From: Candidatus Gottesmanbacteria bacterium
GTDB taxonomy: Bacteria; Patescibacteriota; Microgenomatia; UBA10105; UBA927
Assembly (NCBI GenBank): GCA_023245355.1
Contig: JAHFKN010000003.1
Location: 1-55,006 of the forward strand
Direction of reading: 5' to 3'
Length of the DNA stretch: 55,006 nt
Part shown: one piece after another, positions 9,250 through 19,023 of the stretch
Layout of the letters: every line of letters starts with the position of its first letter
Position numbering within the stretch: position 1 is the stretch's first letter
Made by a program: the position numbers and the translations under genes
Notes under the pieces: generated by a model
What the model was told of the DNA's origin: nothing
Databases searched by the model: none
Seen by the model: the letters and a program-made list of their open reading frames with translations, nothing else

Positions 9250-10503
9250 TTACCGGAGATTGATAAGATATAGATTATTGACGGCAGAGGCTGCGCTGTT
9301 TAGGTTCGTTAAAATAACTAATTTTCCTCCCGAAGCCCAAGGCACGGCAAATGCGTCCCAGAATGGCCCTGCGTAGGCAGTTCTGCGGTTTGCGCCGTCA
9401 TAGTCCATAATTTCCACTTTGTCTTTCATGACGACGACAAGGTGCCGTGATGTCGGAAGCCAGTGAAGGACAGAGGATACGTCAAAGGGTAGTATGGGCG
9501 CTGTTTTGCTGACAGGAGTGGGGGCAAGGAGGTTGGATTTTGCCACCTGGTAGTTGCGGTCTTCTTTGATGTCATATACGTACACGGTACCAGGTACCAG
9601 CGTCCGTGTTTCTTCTGTCGGATTCGGTCCGATAAGCGCGGGGGTGATAATTTGAGGTAATACCGCTGCGGCGGTTGCTTCATAGAGAATTTTGGTTTCA
9701 TCGGGAGATAACGAGAGTAGTTTTGCAGACGCACTCGCCATGTCGGTAAACAGCTCGGGAACGGTGACTAATTGTTCTTTCATCCGCTGATCTTTGATCT
9801 TTTGCCAATTAGTTTGTAATAGTTTGATATTGGAAACGACCTCCGGATTTTCATTTGTCTGATCTGCAGCGAGAAGATAGTTTGTCAGAGGGGCTGTCGT
9901 TACCAATATTTCTTTGCTGTCAGGAGACCAGGTAAGTGTTGCTTTGGAGAAATTAACCGTGCCGGATTTTGCTACCTGGCGTGCATCACGGTTAAGTCCT
10001 AACGGTTTATCGACAATATCAAGTACCCATACGCCCGGCTTCGTACTGGCGAGCGCCGCGGATGTAGTGGCTGTTGTTTGATTCGGAATGATATATGCGA
10101 GTTTGGAACCATCCGGTGAAAGCGAAGGATTGACCACACCGCTTGCGGTAAGAGCCGTGAGACTCGGATTGATCGGCAGAAGGAGTGCCTCTGCTTTTGC
10201 CACGACCTCACCCTGCACTTTCATGCGTTTATGCCACGATTGAAATCCGTCTTTGGCAATGGTGACGTTATACCAGCCGGGAGGTAACGTGAGGGTTGCC
10301 TGCGTGGCGGTTTTTATTTTGTCGTCAATGATAATTTGGGCGCCTGATGGGTCTGATTGAAGTACAATGAGTCCGGTCGGTTGCACGGATCCGTCCGTGC
10401 GCAATCTGTATCCGCGTCCGTATGCAATAATGGAAGCGGCAACGCCGAGAATGATACATACAGTAACAAAAGGTATCAGAAATGATCGGATTTTTGCAGT
10501 CAT
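9250..10503 (-). CDS. Membrane-anchored PEGA-domain protein with TolB/WD40-like beta-propeller
   Basis: N-terminal TM; SDPSGAQIIIDDKIKTATQATLTLPPGWYNVTIAKDGFQSW (PEGA); PSLSPDGSKLAYI and LSLSPDETKILYEA propeller blades. Confidence 0.8.
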   Translation of the reverse strand: MTAKIRSFLIPFVTVCIILGVAASIIAYGRGYRLRTDGSVQPTGLIVLQSDPSGAQIIIDDKIKTATQATLTLPPGWYNVTIAKDGFQSWHKRMKVQGEVVAKAEALLLPINPSLTALTASGVVNPSLSPDGSKLAYIIPNQTTATTSAALASTKPGVWVLDIVDKPLGLNRDARQVAKSGTVNFSKATLTWSPDSKEILVTTAPLTNYLLAADQTNENPEVVSNIKLLQTNWQKIKDQRMKEQLVTVPELFTDMASASAKLLSLSPDETKILYEATAAAVLPQIITPALIGPNPTEETRTLVPGTVYVYDIKEDRNYQVAKSNLLAPTPVSKTAPILPFDVSSVLHWLPTSRHLVVVMKDKVEIMDYDGANRRTAYAGPFWDAFAVPWASGGKLVILTNLNSAASAVNNLYLINLR

Positions 10504-10560
10504 AAAATATACGAGGTGTAAGCCGCCATAGTATACCGCACATTATGATAGAATGCCATT

Positions 10561-11631
10561 ATGTTCGGTCTCACTAAGCGTCTCGGTATAGATTTAGGCA
10601 CGGCAAACTCCGTCGTTTGGTTGGCCGGTACCGGGGTAGTCCTCAATGAACCTACGGTAGTAGCCGTTACAACCGATGACGGGCGGGTTGTTGCCGTCGG
10701 CAATGAAGCCAAAGAAATGCTCGGCAGGACCCCTGGTAATATCATGGCAAGCCGGCCGATGCGTGACGGCGTGATCGCGGATTATCGTATCACGGAGGCG
10801 ATGCTTTCGCATTTTATCGACCGGGCGGTCGGCAGAAACCGTATTTTTAAGCCGGAAGTCATGATTTGCGTGCCTACCGGCGCCAGTCAGGTAGAGCGCA
10901 GGGCGGTAATAGACGCGACGCTGGCCGCAGGAGCGAAAGTTGCGTATCTCATCGAAGAACCTCTTGCTGCTGCAATCGGAGCGAAAATTCCCATTGCTCA
11001 GGCGAGCGGGCACATGATCGTCGATATGGGAGGGGGGAGTACAGAGGCCGCCGTGATCTCTTTAGGAGGCGTTGTGGTCCATAAAAGCGCGCGGGTGGCA
11101 GGAAATAAGCTTGATGAGGCGATAGCAAACTATGTCAAAAAGAATTTTAACCTCATAATCGGTGAACGGATGGCAGAGGCAATCAAAATTACGATCGGTG
11201 ACGCAGTAGAGCATAATCCGAAGCCGTCTGAGCTTTCCGATAAACGGGGGAAACCTGCAGCAGCCGGCAGTGAACCATCCATACATACCATGGAAGTGCG
11301 CGGTCGCGACGCGATAACCGGGTTGCCGCGGATTATCCAGTTAACACGGGCAGAAGTGACAGCCGCAATTGCACCGGTTTTACATCTTGTCATCAATGCC
11401 ATAAAAAGCGTGCTTGAGGAAACACCGCCTGAGCTTGCTGCCGATATTATAGACAAGGGAATCGTTATGGCCGGCGGGACCAGTTTACTTCGGAATTTTG
11501 ATAAATTGGTTACCCAAATGACCGGCGTACCGGCGCATATTGCCGATGAGCCGCTCCTTTGTGTAGTCCGGGGAACCGGCGTCGCGATAGAAAATATCGA
11601 ATTGTACAAGCGGAGTATTAGTAAGAAATAG
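10561..11631 (+). CDS. mreB: Rod-shape-determining protein MreB
   Basis: FGLTKRLGIDLGTANSVVW, GRTPGNIMASRPMRDGVIADY, EEPLAAAIGAKIPI, MIVDMGGGSTEAAVISLGG, GIVMAGGTSLLRNFDKLV. Confidence 0.95.
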   Translation: MFGLTKRLGIDLGTANSVVWLAGTGVVLNEPTVVAVTTDDGRVVAVGNEAKEMLGRTPGNIMASRPMRDGVIADYRITEAMLSHFIDRAVGRNRIFKPEVMICVPTGASQVERRAVIDATLAAGAKVAYLIEEPLAAAIGAKIPIAQASGHMIVDMGGGSTEAAVISLGGVVVHKSARVAGNKLDEAIANYVKKNFNLIIGERMAEAIKITIGDAVEHNPKPSELSDKRGKPAAAGSEPSIHTMEVRGRDAITGLPRIIQLTRAEVTAAIAPVLHLVINAIKSVLEETPPELAADIIDKGIVMAGGTSLLRNFDKLVTQMTGVPAHIADEPLLCVVRGTGVAIENIELYKRSISKK

Positions 11632-11839
11632 CCCCTAGTAATTAGCAATGTGAGTGAAATTGTCTAAAATCGGTGAAAATGCGGGAAATACAGAAATTTG
11701 CTAAAATACCTTATAGTTATTTTATCTCCACAAAGGAAACGGGATGAGTTTTATGGATATTTTGTATAGAGTTTTTTGTGTTCAATCTATAGAATTATTG
11801 CAAAAAAATATCAATTAATATTGTATTTCGTAAACTATT

Positions 11840-12703
11840 ATGAGCCTTGATTATCAGAAAATACTAAATATTCATATAACGACAGCCCCCAGGGAAGTAA
11901 TCCTAGAAGAAATTAAAAAGTACCTATTTCCGGGCGGAGACGGGACCGTCAAAAAAACAAAAAATAGTGTGAAACCCCTGGTTATCGTGACACCAAACCC
12001 CGAGCAAATCGTATTTGCACGGGTACACCCGTTATTTCGTGATATATTGAATCGGGCCGATGTGGCGCTCCCGGACGGAATAGGAATCATCGGAGCCAGC
12101 CGGTTTCTTTTTCCAAAGATGCGGGAAGGGGCGCAAAAGCCGATTACAGAGAGAATTCCCGGAGTGGAGTTTGTAGAGAGCCTGGCTGCGATAGCATCAA
12201 AGCGGGGCACCAGGATAGGACTTATAGGGGGTTCCGATGGTTTAGCAGTCAGGGCTTTAGAGTGCTTGCAGGCACGGTATCCGGGACTGACCGGCTGGGC
12301 AGAATCCGGTCCGGTACTGAAGCAGGACTCTCCGGCACAGATTGACGCACTTGGTAACGACTATTGGTCCGGGCTGGTTCGGAAAATCCGGACGCACCGT
12401 ATACAAATACTTTTTGTCGGCTTAGGAGCACCCAAACAGGAGTATGTTATAGACCGGCTGGTACGCGAATTTGAATCGGCAAAGATATCCGATCCCGTTG
12501 TCATGATGTCGGTAGGGGGGACATTTAATATTCTGGCGGGAACACTGAAGCGTGCACCACAAGTTGTTAGATCGATAGGGTTTGAGTGGTTTTGGCGGTT
12601 ACTTCAGGAACCATGGCGGTGGAAGCGGCAAATAGCGTTACTGCAGTTTGTCTGGTTGGTTTTGTATGAAAGATTTGTTTCCTCTCCCCGAAAGCGGGTA
12701 TAA
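11840..12703 (+). CDS. WecG/TagA/CpsF-family glycosyltransferase
   Basis: TPNPEQIVFARVHPLFRDILNRADVALPDGIGII, VGLGAPKQEYVID, MSVGGTFNILAGTLKRAPQVVRSIGFEWFWRLLQEPWRWKRQ. Confidence 0.92.
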   Translation: MSLDYQKILNIHITTAPREVILEEIKKYLFPGGDGTVKKTKNSVKPLVIVTPNPEQIVFARVHPLFRDILNRADVALPDGIGIIGASRFLFPKMREGAQKPITERIPGVEFVESLAAIASKRGTRIGLIGGSDGLAVRALECLQARYPGLTGWAESGPVLKQDSPAQIDALGNDYWSGLVRKIRTHRIQILFVGLGAPKQEYVIDRLVREFESAKISDPVVMMSVGGTFNILAGTLKRAPQVVRSIGFEWFWRLLQEPWRWKRQIALLQFVWLVLYERFVSSPRKRV

Positions 12704-12974
12704 CGTGTGAGACCAGTGTACAGAAGAAAGATCCGTATAAAGGACTTAGAGATGCAAACGTACATGGCATCAACATGCCGAACGTCGGGGACTCGGTGAG
12801 AAATAAAGCCCATAATTTCTTATTTATACATACATTGATATAGATAATATTATTCTGGTGTAGAAATAGTATTTTCAAGCCCGTCACTATATCTTATTCA
12901 TACTATTCTGATACACCTATATATCTGGTTCAGCAAGAATATTCATGATATACTTCCCGTTTGCCGGAGAGCAT

Positions 12975-13286
12975 ATGAATGTAAAATGTGAAAATATTTC
13001 GTGTCTGTTAAATCAGTTGGGTGACTGTTTCGGTGCGAAGTTTTTGAGCAGACAGCCCACAGCCTTACAAAGTGATGCATTTTGGCAATCTGCCGCAGAA
13101 GAAGAGAATGCGCGAAGGAAACCCATGAACACAGCTCCGGTACAGGCAGAATTTCTCCGCCGGGAGCATATCAAGGATACGCGTCATGCGTGGCAGGTGA
13201 CACGGAGAACACATTGCAGACGACAGGATCGCACTCTAAGGAACGCGCTCAAGGCGTACGATGTCGTAGCAACCCCGTATTTATAA
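12975..13286 (+). CDS. Hypothetical protein
   Basis: ORF with TATACT at 12949-12954 and GGAG upstream of ATG 12975; weak otherwise. Confidence 0.35.
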   Translation: MNVKCENISCLLNQLGDCFGAKFLSRQPTALQSDAFWQSAAEEENARRKPMNTAPVQAEFLRREHIKDTRHAWQVTRRTHCRRQDRTLRNALKAYDVVATPYL

Positions 13287-13296
13287 CTAACCTCCT

Positions 13297-13608
13297 ATGA
13301 CAACACGAGTCGCGTGCCACCAAGGAAAAGAACGAAGCGTTGTTATAGCCGGGTTATACAGGGAAGCGGGGCGCGATTGGGAATCATTTGACGGCGGCAT
13401 CGAACGGATGATCACATTGAGCGAAAGAGAGATACGACGGGAAATCAAGCGAAATGATGATGTGATTTTGATTTGCGAACCCTGGGGAAGTTGGGATCCT
13501 CAACTGAAAGCGGTAGAACAAGCCGAAGAGCTACTTGCCCGTGCGGGCCGGAGATACAGCCGGTCGACCACGACTGATCTGATGAAGGCATTGATAGGGA
13601 GACGATGA
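13297..13608 (+). CDS. Hypothetical protein, 103 aa
   Basis: ORF after SD-like cctcct-atg region; plausible composition. Confidence 0.45.
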   Translation: MTTRVACHQGKERSVVIAGLYREAGRDWESFDGGIERMITLSEREIRREIKRNDDVILICEPWGSWDPQLKAVEQAEELLARAGRRYSRSTTTDLMKALIGRR

Positions 13609-13706
13609 ATACGGGAAACGCGGCGTTCATATGCGGTATTTACGCATGGTGTGTTACGACGATCTTCTTGTGAGTCGGGCAGGGTGTGAGGTATAATTAC
13701 GTGATC

Positions 13707-14921
13707 ATGCGGATCCTGTATTTACAGACGTTTCCGTTTTGGGGAAGCGGCTCGGGCACATACGCGAGGCATCTGGCTTCGGAAGTAGGCCGCCGTCACA
13801 AAGTCGCCATTCTTGCTCCTGATACCAGGCCTATCGAACGGGCCAAACTTTATTCCGTAACCTTACCGTTTCCCGTTGCGTTTACCGGACATCCCGAATG
13901 GCCGGACTGTAAACTCTATACGCAGCTTACCAACGATGAGATTTACCGTGTATATAAAGCACTGCTGGAGTCTGCAATAGCAGCAGTTGTGGATTTCAGA
14001 CCGGATATCATCCATGTACATCACGCGTTTCCGTTTTCGTGGGCAGCAGCATTTATCAAGGATTTTTATAATATTCCCTATGTCGTCACCATTCACGGTT
14101 CGGAATTACCGTCTATGGAAAAGGAAAAGCGGTTCACGAGAGCCACCTATTATGCCATGTATAGAGCCAAACAAATATTTCCTAACTCCGGGTATACCAG
14201 AGACTGGTTCCTTCGGATTTTTAAGGGTAATTTCCATGAGAAATGCCGGGTAATACCGGGAGGAGTCAACGTAGATAAATTCGTGTATTCTGAATCCGGC
14301 GCCAAGTCGGTCGATAAAGAGCTTCATTTACACGGAAAACCAGTGGTTGTATTTGCCGGAAAGCTGACGAAATATAAGGGCGTAGAATTTTTGGTGGGGG
14401 CTGCGAAACATATTCACGGAGAAATTGTAATTTTGGGTGACGGACCGGAGAAACAGCGTCTTCAGGAAAAGGCAACGCAGTTGGGACTCACGAATGTGCA
14501 TTGGGTGGGTCATTTGGGTGCGGGTATTAAAAAATTGGTGCCGTATTATTCCCGTGCAGACGTATTTGTCGCTCCCAGTGTCTGGGACGAGCCGTTAGGA
14601 CTGGTGATACTGGAGGCTATGGCCTGCCAGACGCCGGTTGTTGTTACCAGAAAAGGCGGAATTCCGCTTGCAGTGAAAGAAGGGTATAACGGGTTATTTG
14701 TCCGTGCACGGAACAGTGCTGAGATAGTAGAAAAGGTAAATAAACTTCTCGATAACACGCCGTTGCGGGATAAAATGGGTCAGAATGCCAGAAAATCGGT
14801 GGAAGAGAAATTTTCCTGGGAAACGATCGCGCATAAATTCGAACTTTCCTATATGAAGTATGCCAGGAAACCAAATGCCATAGCGGTTCCCGTCGCGGCG
14901 CCCCTGCCGTTAAAGAAATAA
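13707..14921 (+). CDS. GT4-family glycosyltransferase
   Basis: MRILYLQTFPFWGSGSGTYARHLASEVGRRH..., HVHHAFPFSW, EPLGLVILEAMACQTPVVVTRKGGIPLAVKEGYNGLFV. Confidence 0.92.
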   Translation: MRILYLQTFPFWGSGSGTYARHLASEVGRRHKVAILAPDTRPIERAKLYSVTLPFPVAFTGHPEWPDCKLYTQLTNDEIYRVYKALLESAIAAVVDFRPDIIHVHHAFPFSWAAAFIKDFYNIPYVVTIHGSELPSMEKEKRFTRATYYAMYRAKQIFPNSGYTRDWFLRIFKGNFHEKCRVIPGGVNVDKFVYSESGAKSVDKELHLHGKPVVVFAGKLTKYKGVEFLVGAAKHIHGEIVILGDGPEKQRLQEKATQLGLTNVHWVGHLGAGIKKLVPYYSRADVFVAPSVWDEPLGLVILEAMACQTPVVVTRKGGIPLAVKEGYNGLFVRARNSAEIVEKVNKLLDNTPLRDKMGQNARKSVEEKFSWETIAHKFELSYMKYARKPNAIAVPVAAPLPLKK

Positions 14922-14993
14922 CGCGCGGTAATGTACAAATAGACAATAGCGCGGTATAATAGCCTTTCTTATACATTCAGCTATACCAAAATT

Positions 14994-15227
14994 ATGCGGA
15001 AAACAGCACAGGAAGTACCGGGATATACGATCTACTACTCCGATCCGGGAGAGCTGGACGAAATTATGGCCCAAGGCCATGAATATGATGTCTATAAAAT
15101 AGGCTGGAATGGTCCCAACAGCGGAGCACGGCGTGTTATGTTCACGTCCGACGAGCGGGGCAACCGTCGATTTGAGCGGAAAATGCGCGCCCTCCAATTC
15201 GAAATTCAGGATATAGCGGCTGTCTGA
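14994..15227 (+). CDS. Hypothetical protein, 77 aa
   Basis: ORF with TATAAT at 14955-14960. Confidence 0.5.
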   Translation: MRKTAQEVPGYTIYYSDPGELDEIMAQGHEYDVYKIGWNGPNSGARRVMFTSDERGNRRFERKMRALQFEIQDIAAV

Positions 15228-15278
15228 TGCTTCTTTGCCGAGGATGATTTCTTTTCCCGTTTGACTTACACTAATAAT

Positions 15279-16361
15279 ATGAGAATTCTCATATTAGGGT
15301 CTGTCGCGCTTCCCGTGCCGCCGCCGATGCAGGGAGGGACGGAACGGATCGCATATTGGCAGGCGCGCGAGCTGGCAAAACGGGGGCACACGGTGACGCT
15401 TATTGCAGCAAAAGGTTCAAAGGCGGATCCCTCATATGCGCTGGTAGAAATCGGAGGCGGGGATACGGTTGCCGGTTCTTCCAATCATCTGCCGGAATCC
15501 GGTTCGTTTACCGAGGGGAGCCGGAATTTGCGGAAAGAGTTAATCTACATGACGCAGGTTGCCCAATGGATGCTGGATCATGGGAACGCATTCGACATGA
15601 TTCTCAATAATATGCGCGGCGGAGAATCCGTCTTGCTTCCGATTGCTGCACTTCTGAAGCTGCCGTTTGTCACTGTCATGCATTTACCGATATTTGACGG
15701 TCTTGCAGAGCAGTTCCGTTTCTACCGGACACCGGTGATTACTATCAGCAATGCCCAGCGGGCCGGATTTGACGGGATAACGTATGTCGGAACGGTATAT
15801 AACGCGGCGGATTTGGACGAATTGCCGTATCAGGAAAAACCCGGTGATTACCTGCTGATGATGGGGAGTATCGCTCCGCACAAAAATCAAAAAGACGGGA
15901 TATCGGTCGCCAAATCACTTGGGAAAAAAATTATTCTGGCCGGCAAAATCGGAAACCCCGCCTATTGGGAATCCGAAATAGTACCGCTTGTTGACGGGAA
16001 AAACGTCATACATACGGGTGAAATGGGTATCGCGGAAAAAGCAGCACTTCTGGGGGGCGCTGAAGCACTCCTGTTTCCTGTGGTATGGCCGGAGCCGTTC
16101 GGGCTCGTCATGATAGAAGCGCTTGCATGCGGTACGCCGGTAGTAGCATATGGGAACGGTGCGGTGCCTGAGGTCATCACACAGGGGAAGACCGGCTTTG
16201 TGGTTGACCAGTCGCAGGGCGTCGGGGGACTGGCGGTTGCCACGAAGCGTATCGGGGAGATCAGGCGCGCGGATTGCCGGGCAGAGGTAGAGAAGCGGTT
16301 TACGATCGCCCGGATGATTGATAGTCTGGAGCAAGCCCTGACTGCCGTCGTGCATTCATGA
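15279..16361 (+). CDS. GT4-family glycosyltransferase (paralogue A)
   Basis: MRILILGSVALPVPPPMQGGTERIAYWQ..., WPEPFGLVMIEALACGTPVVAYGNGAVPEVITQGKTGFVVD. Confidence 0.92.
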   Translation: MRILILGSVALPVPPPMQGGTERIAYWQARELAKRGHTVTLIAAKGSKADPSYALVEIGGGDTVAGSSNHLPESGSFTEGSRNLRKELIYMTQVAQWMLDHGNAFDMILNNMRGGESVLLPIAALLKLPFVTVMHLPIFDGLAEQFRFYRTPVITISNAQRAGFDGITYVGTVYNAADLDELPYQEKPGDYLLMMGSIAPHKNQKDGISVAKSLGKKIILAGKIGNPAYWESEIVPLVDGKNVIHTGEMGIAEKAALLGGAEALLFPVVWPEPFGLVMIEALACGTPVVAYGNGAVPEVITQGKTGFVVDQSQGVGGLAVATKRIGEIRRADCRAEVEKRFTIARMIDSLEQALTAVVHS

Positions 16362-17213
16362 CCGGTCGAATCCCCGTAATGCAGTTCCCATCGAGCGCAG
16401 AATATATCCGGATTTTTCCCGGACAGTTGCCCTGTTGTAGCAATCATTGGTATGGATGTTCATGAGAATCAGCGGCCGGTCTGAGGCTTGAGTAAGTTCT
16501 GCTGCCCGTTTAGGGAGCCGAAGCATGGCTTCATTGAATGCAATCAGTTGCTGATAACTCATTTTTGAGCCGCGTGCGGATGATACGTCCGGTCTGGACT
16601 GCATGACAATGCCGATGTCTATATGGCGGATAAAGAGCTGTACTATCGCTATAACCTCAGAGAGTCGGGCAGGCTTTCCCGTGTGAAATTCCATCATATC
16701 GGCGAATGTGATTGCATGTAATAGATGCTGTTCATAAAACCGTAGGGTACTGCTCTGTTCCATTTCTCCTCCGTATGCGAGTTCAGACGCATGCGAATCG
16801 ATTCTTGAAGCTGCCCGCAGCAACCGGTATATATTGAGGTCTTCCCGTCTGTTGAGAGCAGGTAAATCAATCCGTCTGGGCTCGTTATAGACCACATGGG
16901 AAATATGCAGGTTCTTTAGTTGTCTGTCTGTCTCGCGGAGTATCGTGGACTTGAGTGATTTGGGAGGGCCGGGTATATCAGCAGTAGCCCAGGGGCGCAA
17001 TGCAGCTAAACGGCGTAATCTTCCTGCGGAATATGGGTATATTTCTCCCTGGTGGATGATAGTGATATGGTCGGTAGATTCACCGTCATGGAGTTTTGGG
17101 AGCCGGGCAAATACGCTGTCCCAATTTTCCGCCGGTCTCGGGAGCGGATACGGACGTGTACGTTTGAAGTCGGAAGTAACGCTTCTATACAATAATTTGA
17201 ACGTTTCCAGCAT
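16356..17213 (-). CDS. Hypothetical protein, about 285 aa
   Basis: Long ORF with plausible composition; ATG at 17213 preferred over the hydrophobic upstream extension. Confidence 0.65.
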   Translation of the reverse strand: MLETFKLLYRSVTSDFKRTRPYPLPRPAENWDSVFARLPKLHDGESTDHITIIHQGEIYPYSAGRLRRLAALRPWATADIPGPPKSLKSTILRETDRQLKNLHISHVVYNEPRRIDLPALNRREDLNIYRLLRAASRIDSHASELAYGGEMEQSSTLRFYEQHLLHAITFADMMEFHTGKPARLSEVIAIVQLFIRHIDIGIVMQSRPDVSSARGSKMSYQQLIAFNEAMLRLPKRAAELTQASDRPLILMNIHTNDCYNRATVREKSGYILRSMGTALRGFDRS

Positions 17214-17349
17214 GGAGAATAGTTGCGGACAGAATATTGTCCAATATCCTATCACATATGTCACGTGATAGACAGATTAGGCCGGAAGGACGGCACATTA
17301 CACTCGTATCACATTGTTGTTCTGTAGTGTGGTACCATCAGGATTCTTT

Positions 17350-17583
17350 ATGGAACGGAAAGAACAACGGCGGCTTCATTTGCTTACCGGTCTTATGCGG
17401 GATGCTTCCGAATTTGAAGAAGAAGCAATAAAGATTGAAGTGTTTTTGGGCGGCAGATGGAAACGCCGCGTTATGGTACTCCCGAAGTGGCAAATAACTA
17501 TCATGCAGCAGCGTGGCGTGTATCATATGACGGATGATGACAAAGAGGAAATACAAGTGCGGTTAGCACGGAAGCCAAGGTGA
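17350..17583 (+). CDS. Hypothetical protein
   Basis: MERKEQRRLHLLTGLMRDASEFEEEAIKIEVFLGGRWKRR...; TACCAT 11 nt upstream of the start. Confidence 0.5.
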   Translation: MERKEQRRLHLLTGLMRDASEFEEEAIKIEVFLGGRWKRRVMVLPKWQITIMQQRGVYHMTDDDKEEIQVRLARKPR

Positions 17584-17596
17584 GTTTACCTTGTTG

Positions 17597-17884
17597 TTAT
17601 AATCCCCACGGCGACCGATCTCCAGGAAGCGGCATTGCTCCAAGGGGGCCCTTAATGAGAAAAGAATCGGAATGTGTGCTGCGTCGCTGTCGTGGAAATT
17701 GGTTTTTGAAAATTCTCATTGCCTCACGGGCTGCGCGTCCCGATGGAAATGTAAGTTGAAGGGTTTCGTCTTTTTTAATCCAGTCCTCAAATGGCTGGAG
17801 ATCTTCAGGGAGTTCATGAGTGATAGTAAGAAATCCAACGTGGCGCTCATTTTTTAGTGAAATTTGCATGGTCGTTTGTGCCAT
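17597..17884 (-). CDS. Hypothetical protein, about 95 aa
   Basis: MAQTTMQISLKNERHVGFLTITHELPEDLQPFEDW...; AT-rich upstream with TATAAT-like boxes. Confidence 0.5.
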   Translation of the reverse strand: MAQTTMQISLKNERHVGFLTITHELPEDLQPFEDWIKKDETLQLTFPSGRAAREAMRIFKNQFPRQRRSTHSDSFLIKGPLGAMPLPGDRSPWGL

Positions 17885-17982
17885 AATAATCGCCTTTCTA
17901 TGCTTTATATTATATACCCATTTGGCAATAATTTGCTTCATATATGCTCACGTGCAGTATACGTACGTGTTATTATGAATAT

Positions 17983-19023
17983 ATGAAAATTGCTGTCCTT
18001 GCCCCGCCGTATTTACCGGTGCCACCGCCCCTCTACGGCGGAACAGAAAAAATAGTATCCCTCCTTACCGAAGGATTGGTTGCATCAGGCCACGATGTGA
18101 CGCTGTTTGCCAGCGGAGACAGTAAAACGGGCGCAACGCTTTCCTCGATATATCCTGCCGCATTGGGAAACAGCGGACTGACCAAAAGCGATACCAGCAA
18201 ACCATTGGCCCACTATCATGCATGTTATGCCCGGGCGGGCGAATTTGACATCATACACAGTCATGGGCAGTATTTGAGCTTGCCTGAAGCCGACGGTTTG
18301 AAAACCCCGGTTGTATTTACCTGGCACGGATCGTTTTATGAAGGGGAAACGACACCGGAAAAACGCGAAACGCTCAGAACCTACCGGCATCTTAACTACA
18401 TTTCCATATCCGATAATCAGCGCGGCGGGTTGCCGGAACTTCATTATGCGGCAACGGTATACAACGCACTCGATATAGCCGCCTATACATTTGTGGCAAC
18501 CCCCAGAGACTACCTTCTGTGGGTGGGTCGTGTAAGCCCCAAAAAAGGCGCGTTAGATGCGATTCTCGCCGCAAAACGGCTGGGTATCAGGCTTGAGATG
18601 GCTGCAGCGATAGACCCTATTGACCGCCCGTTCTTTGAGGAGAAGATTAAGCCGCTTATCGACGGAAAACAGATTATCTATCATGGTGAAGTAGGTCACG
18701 CCTCCCTTATCGAGTTATACGGAGGAGCAATCGCGACATTGTATCCTATTTCCTGGCATGAACCGTTTGGTTTGGTTATGGCAGAAAGTATGTCCTGTGG
18801 TACTCCGGTTGTTGCCTACAACATCGGTTCAATACCGGAGATAGTAAAAGATAGATTGACCGGCTTTGTTATAGATCAGTCACGAGGCGTAGATGGTCTT
18901 GTTGATGCGATCAAACGTATTGGTTCGATAGAACGCAAGGCATGCAGAACATACGCGGAAAAACGATTTCATAAGGACCGGATGGTAAAAGATTACGAAG
19001 CGGTGTATCGGAAATTTATATGA
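17983..19023 (+). CDS. GT4-family glycosyltransferase (paralogue B)
   Basis: MKIAVLAPPYLPVPPPLYGGTEKIVSLLTEGL..., WHEPFGLVMAESMSCGTPVVAYNIGSIPEIVKDRLTGFVID; stop overlaps next ATG (ATGA). Confidence 0.92.
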   Translation: MKIAVLAPPYLPVPPPLYGGTEKIVSLLTEGLVASGHDVTLFASGDSKTGATLSSIYPAALGNSGLTKSDTSKPLAHYHACYARAGEFDIIHSHGQYLSLPEADGLKTPVVFTWHGSFYEGETTPEKRETLRTYRHLNYISISDNQRGGLPELHYAATVYNALDIAAYTFVATPRDYLLWVGRVSPKKGALDAILAAKRLGIRLEMAAAIDPIDRPFFEEKIKPLIDGKQIIYHGEVGHASLIELYGGAIATLYPISWHEPFGLVMAESMSCGTPVVAYNIGSIPEIVKDRLTGFVIDQSRGVDGLVDAIKRIGSIERKACRTYAEKRFHKDRMVKDYEAVYRKFI

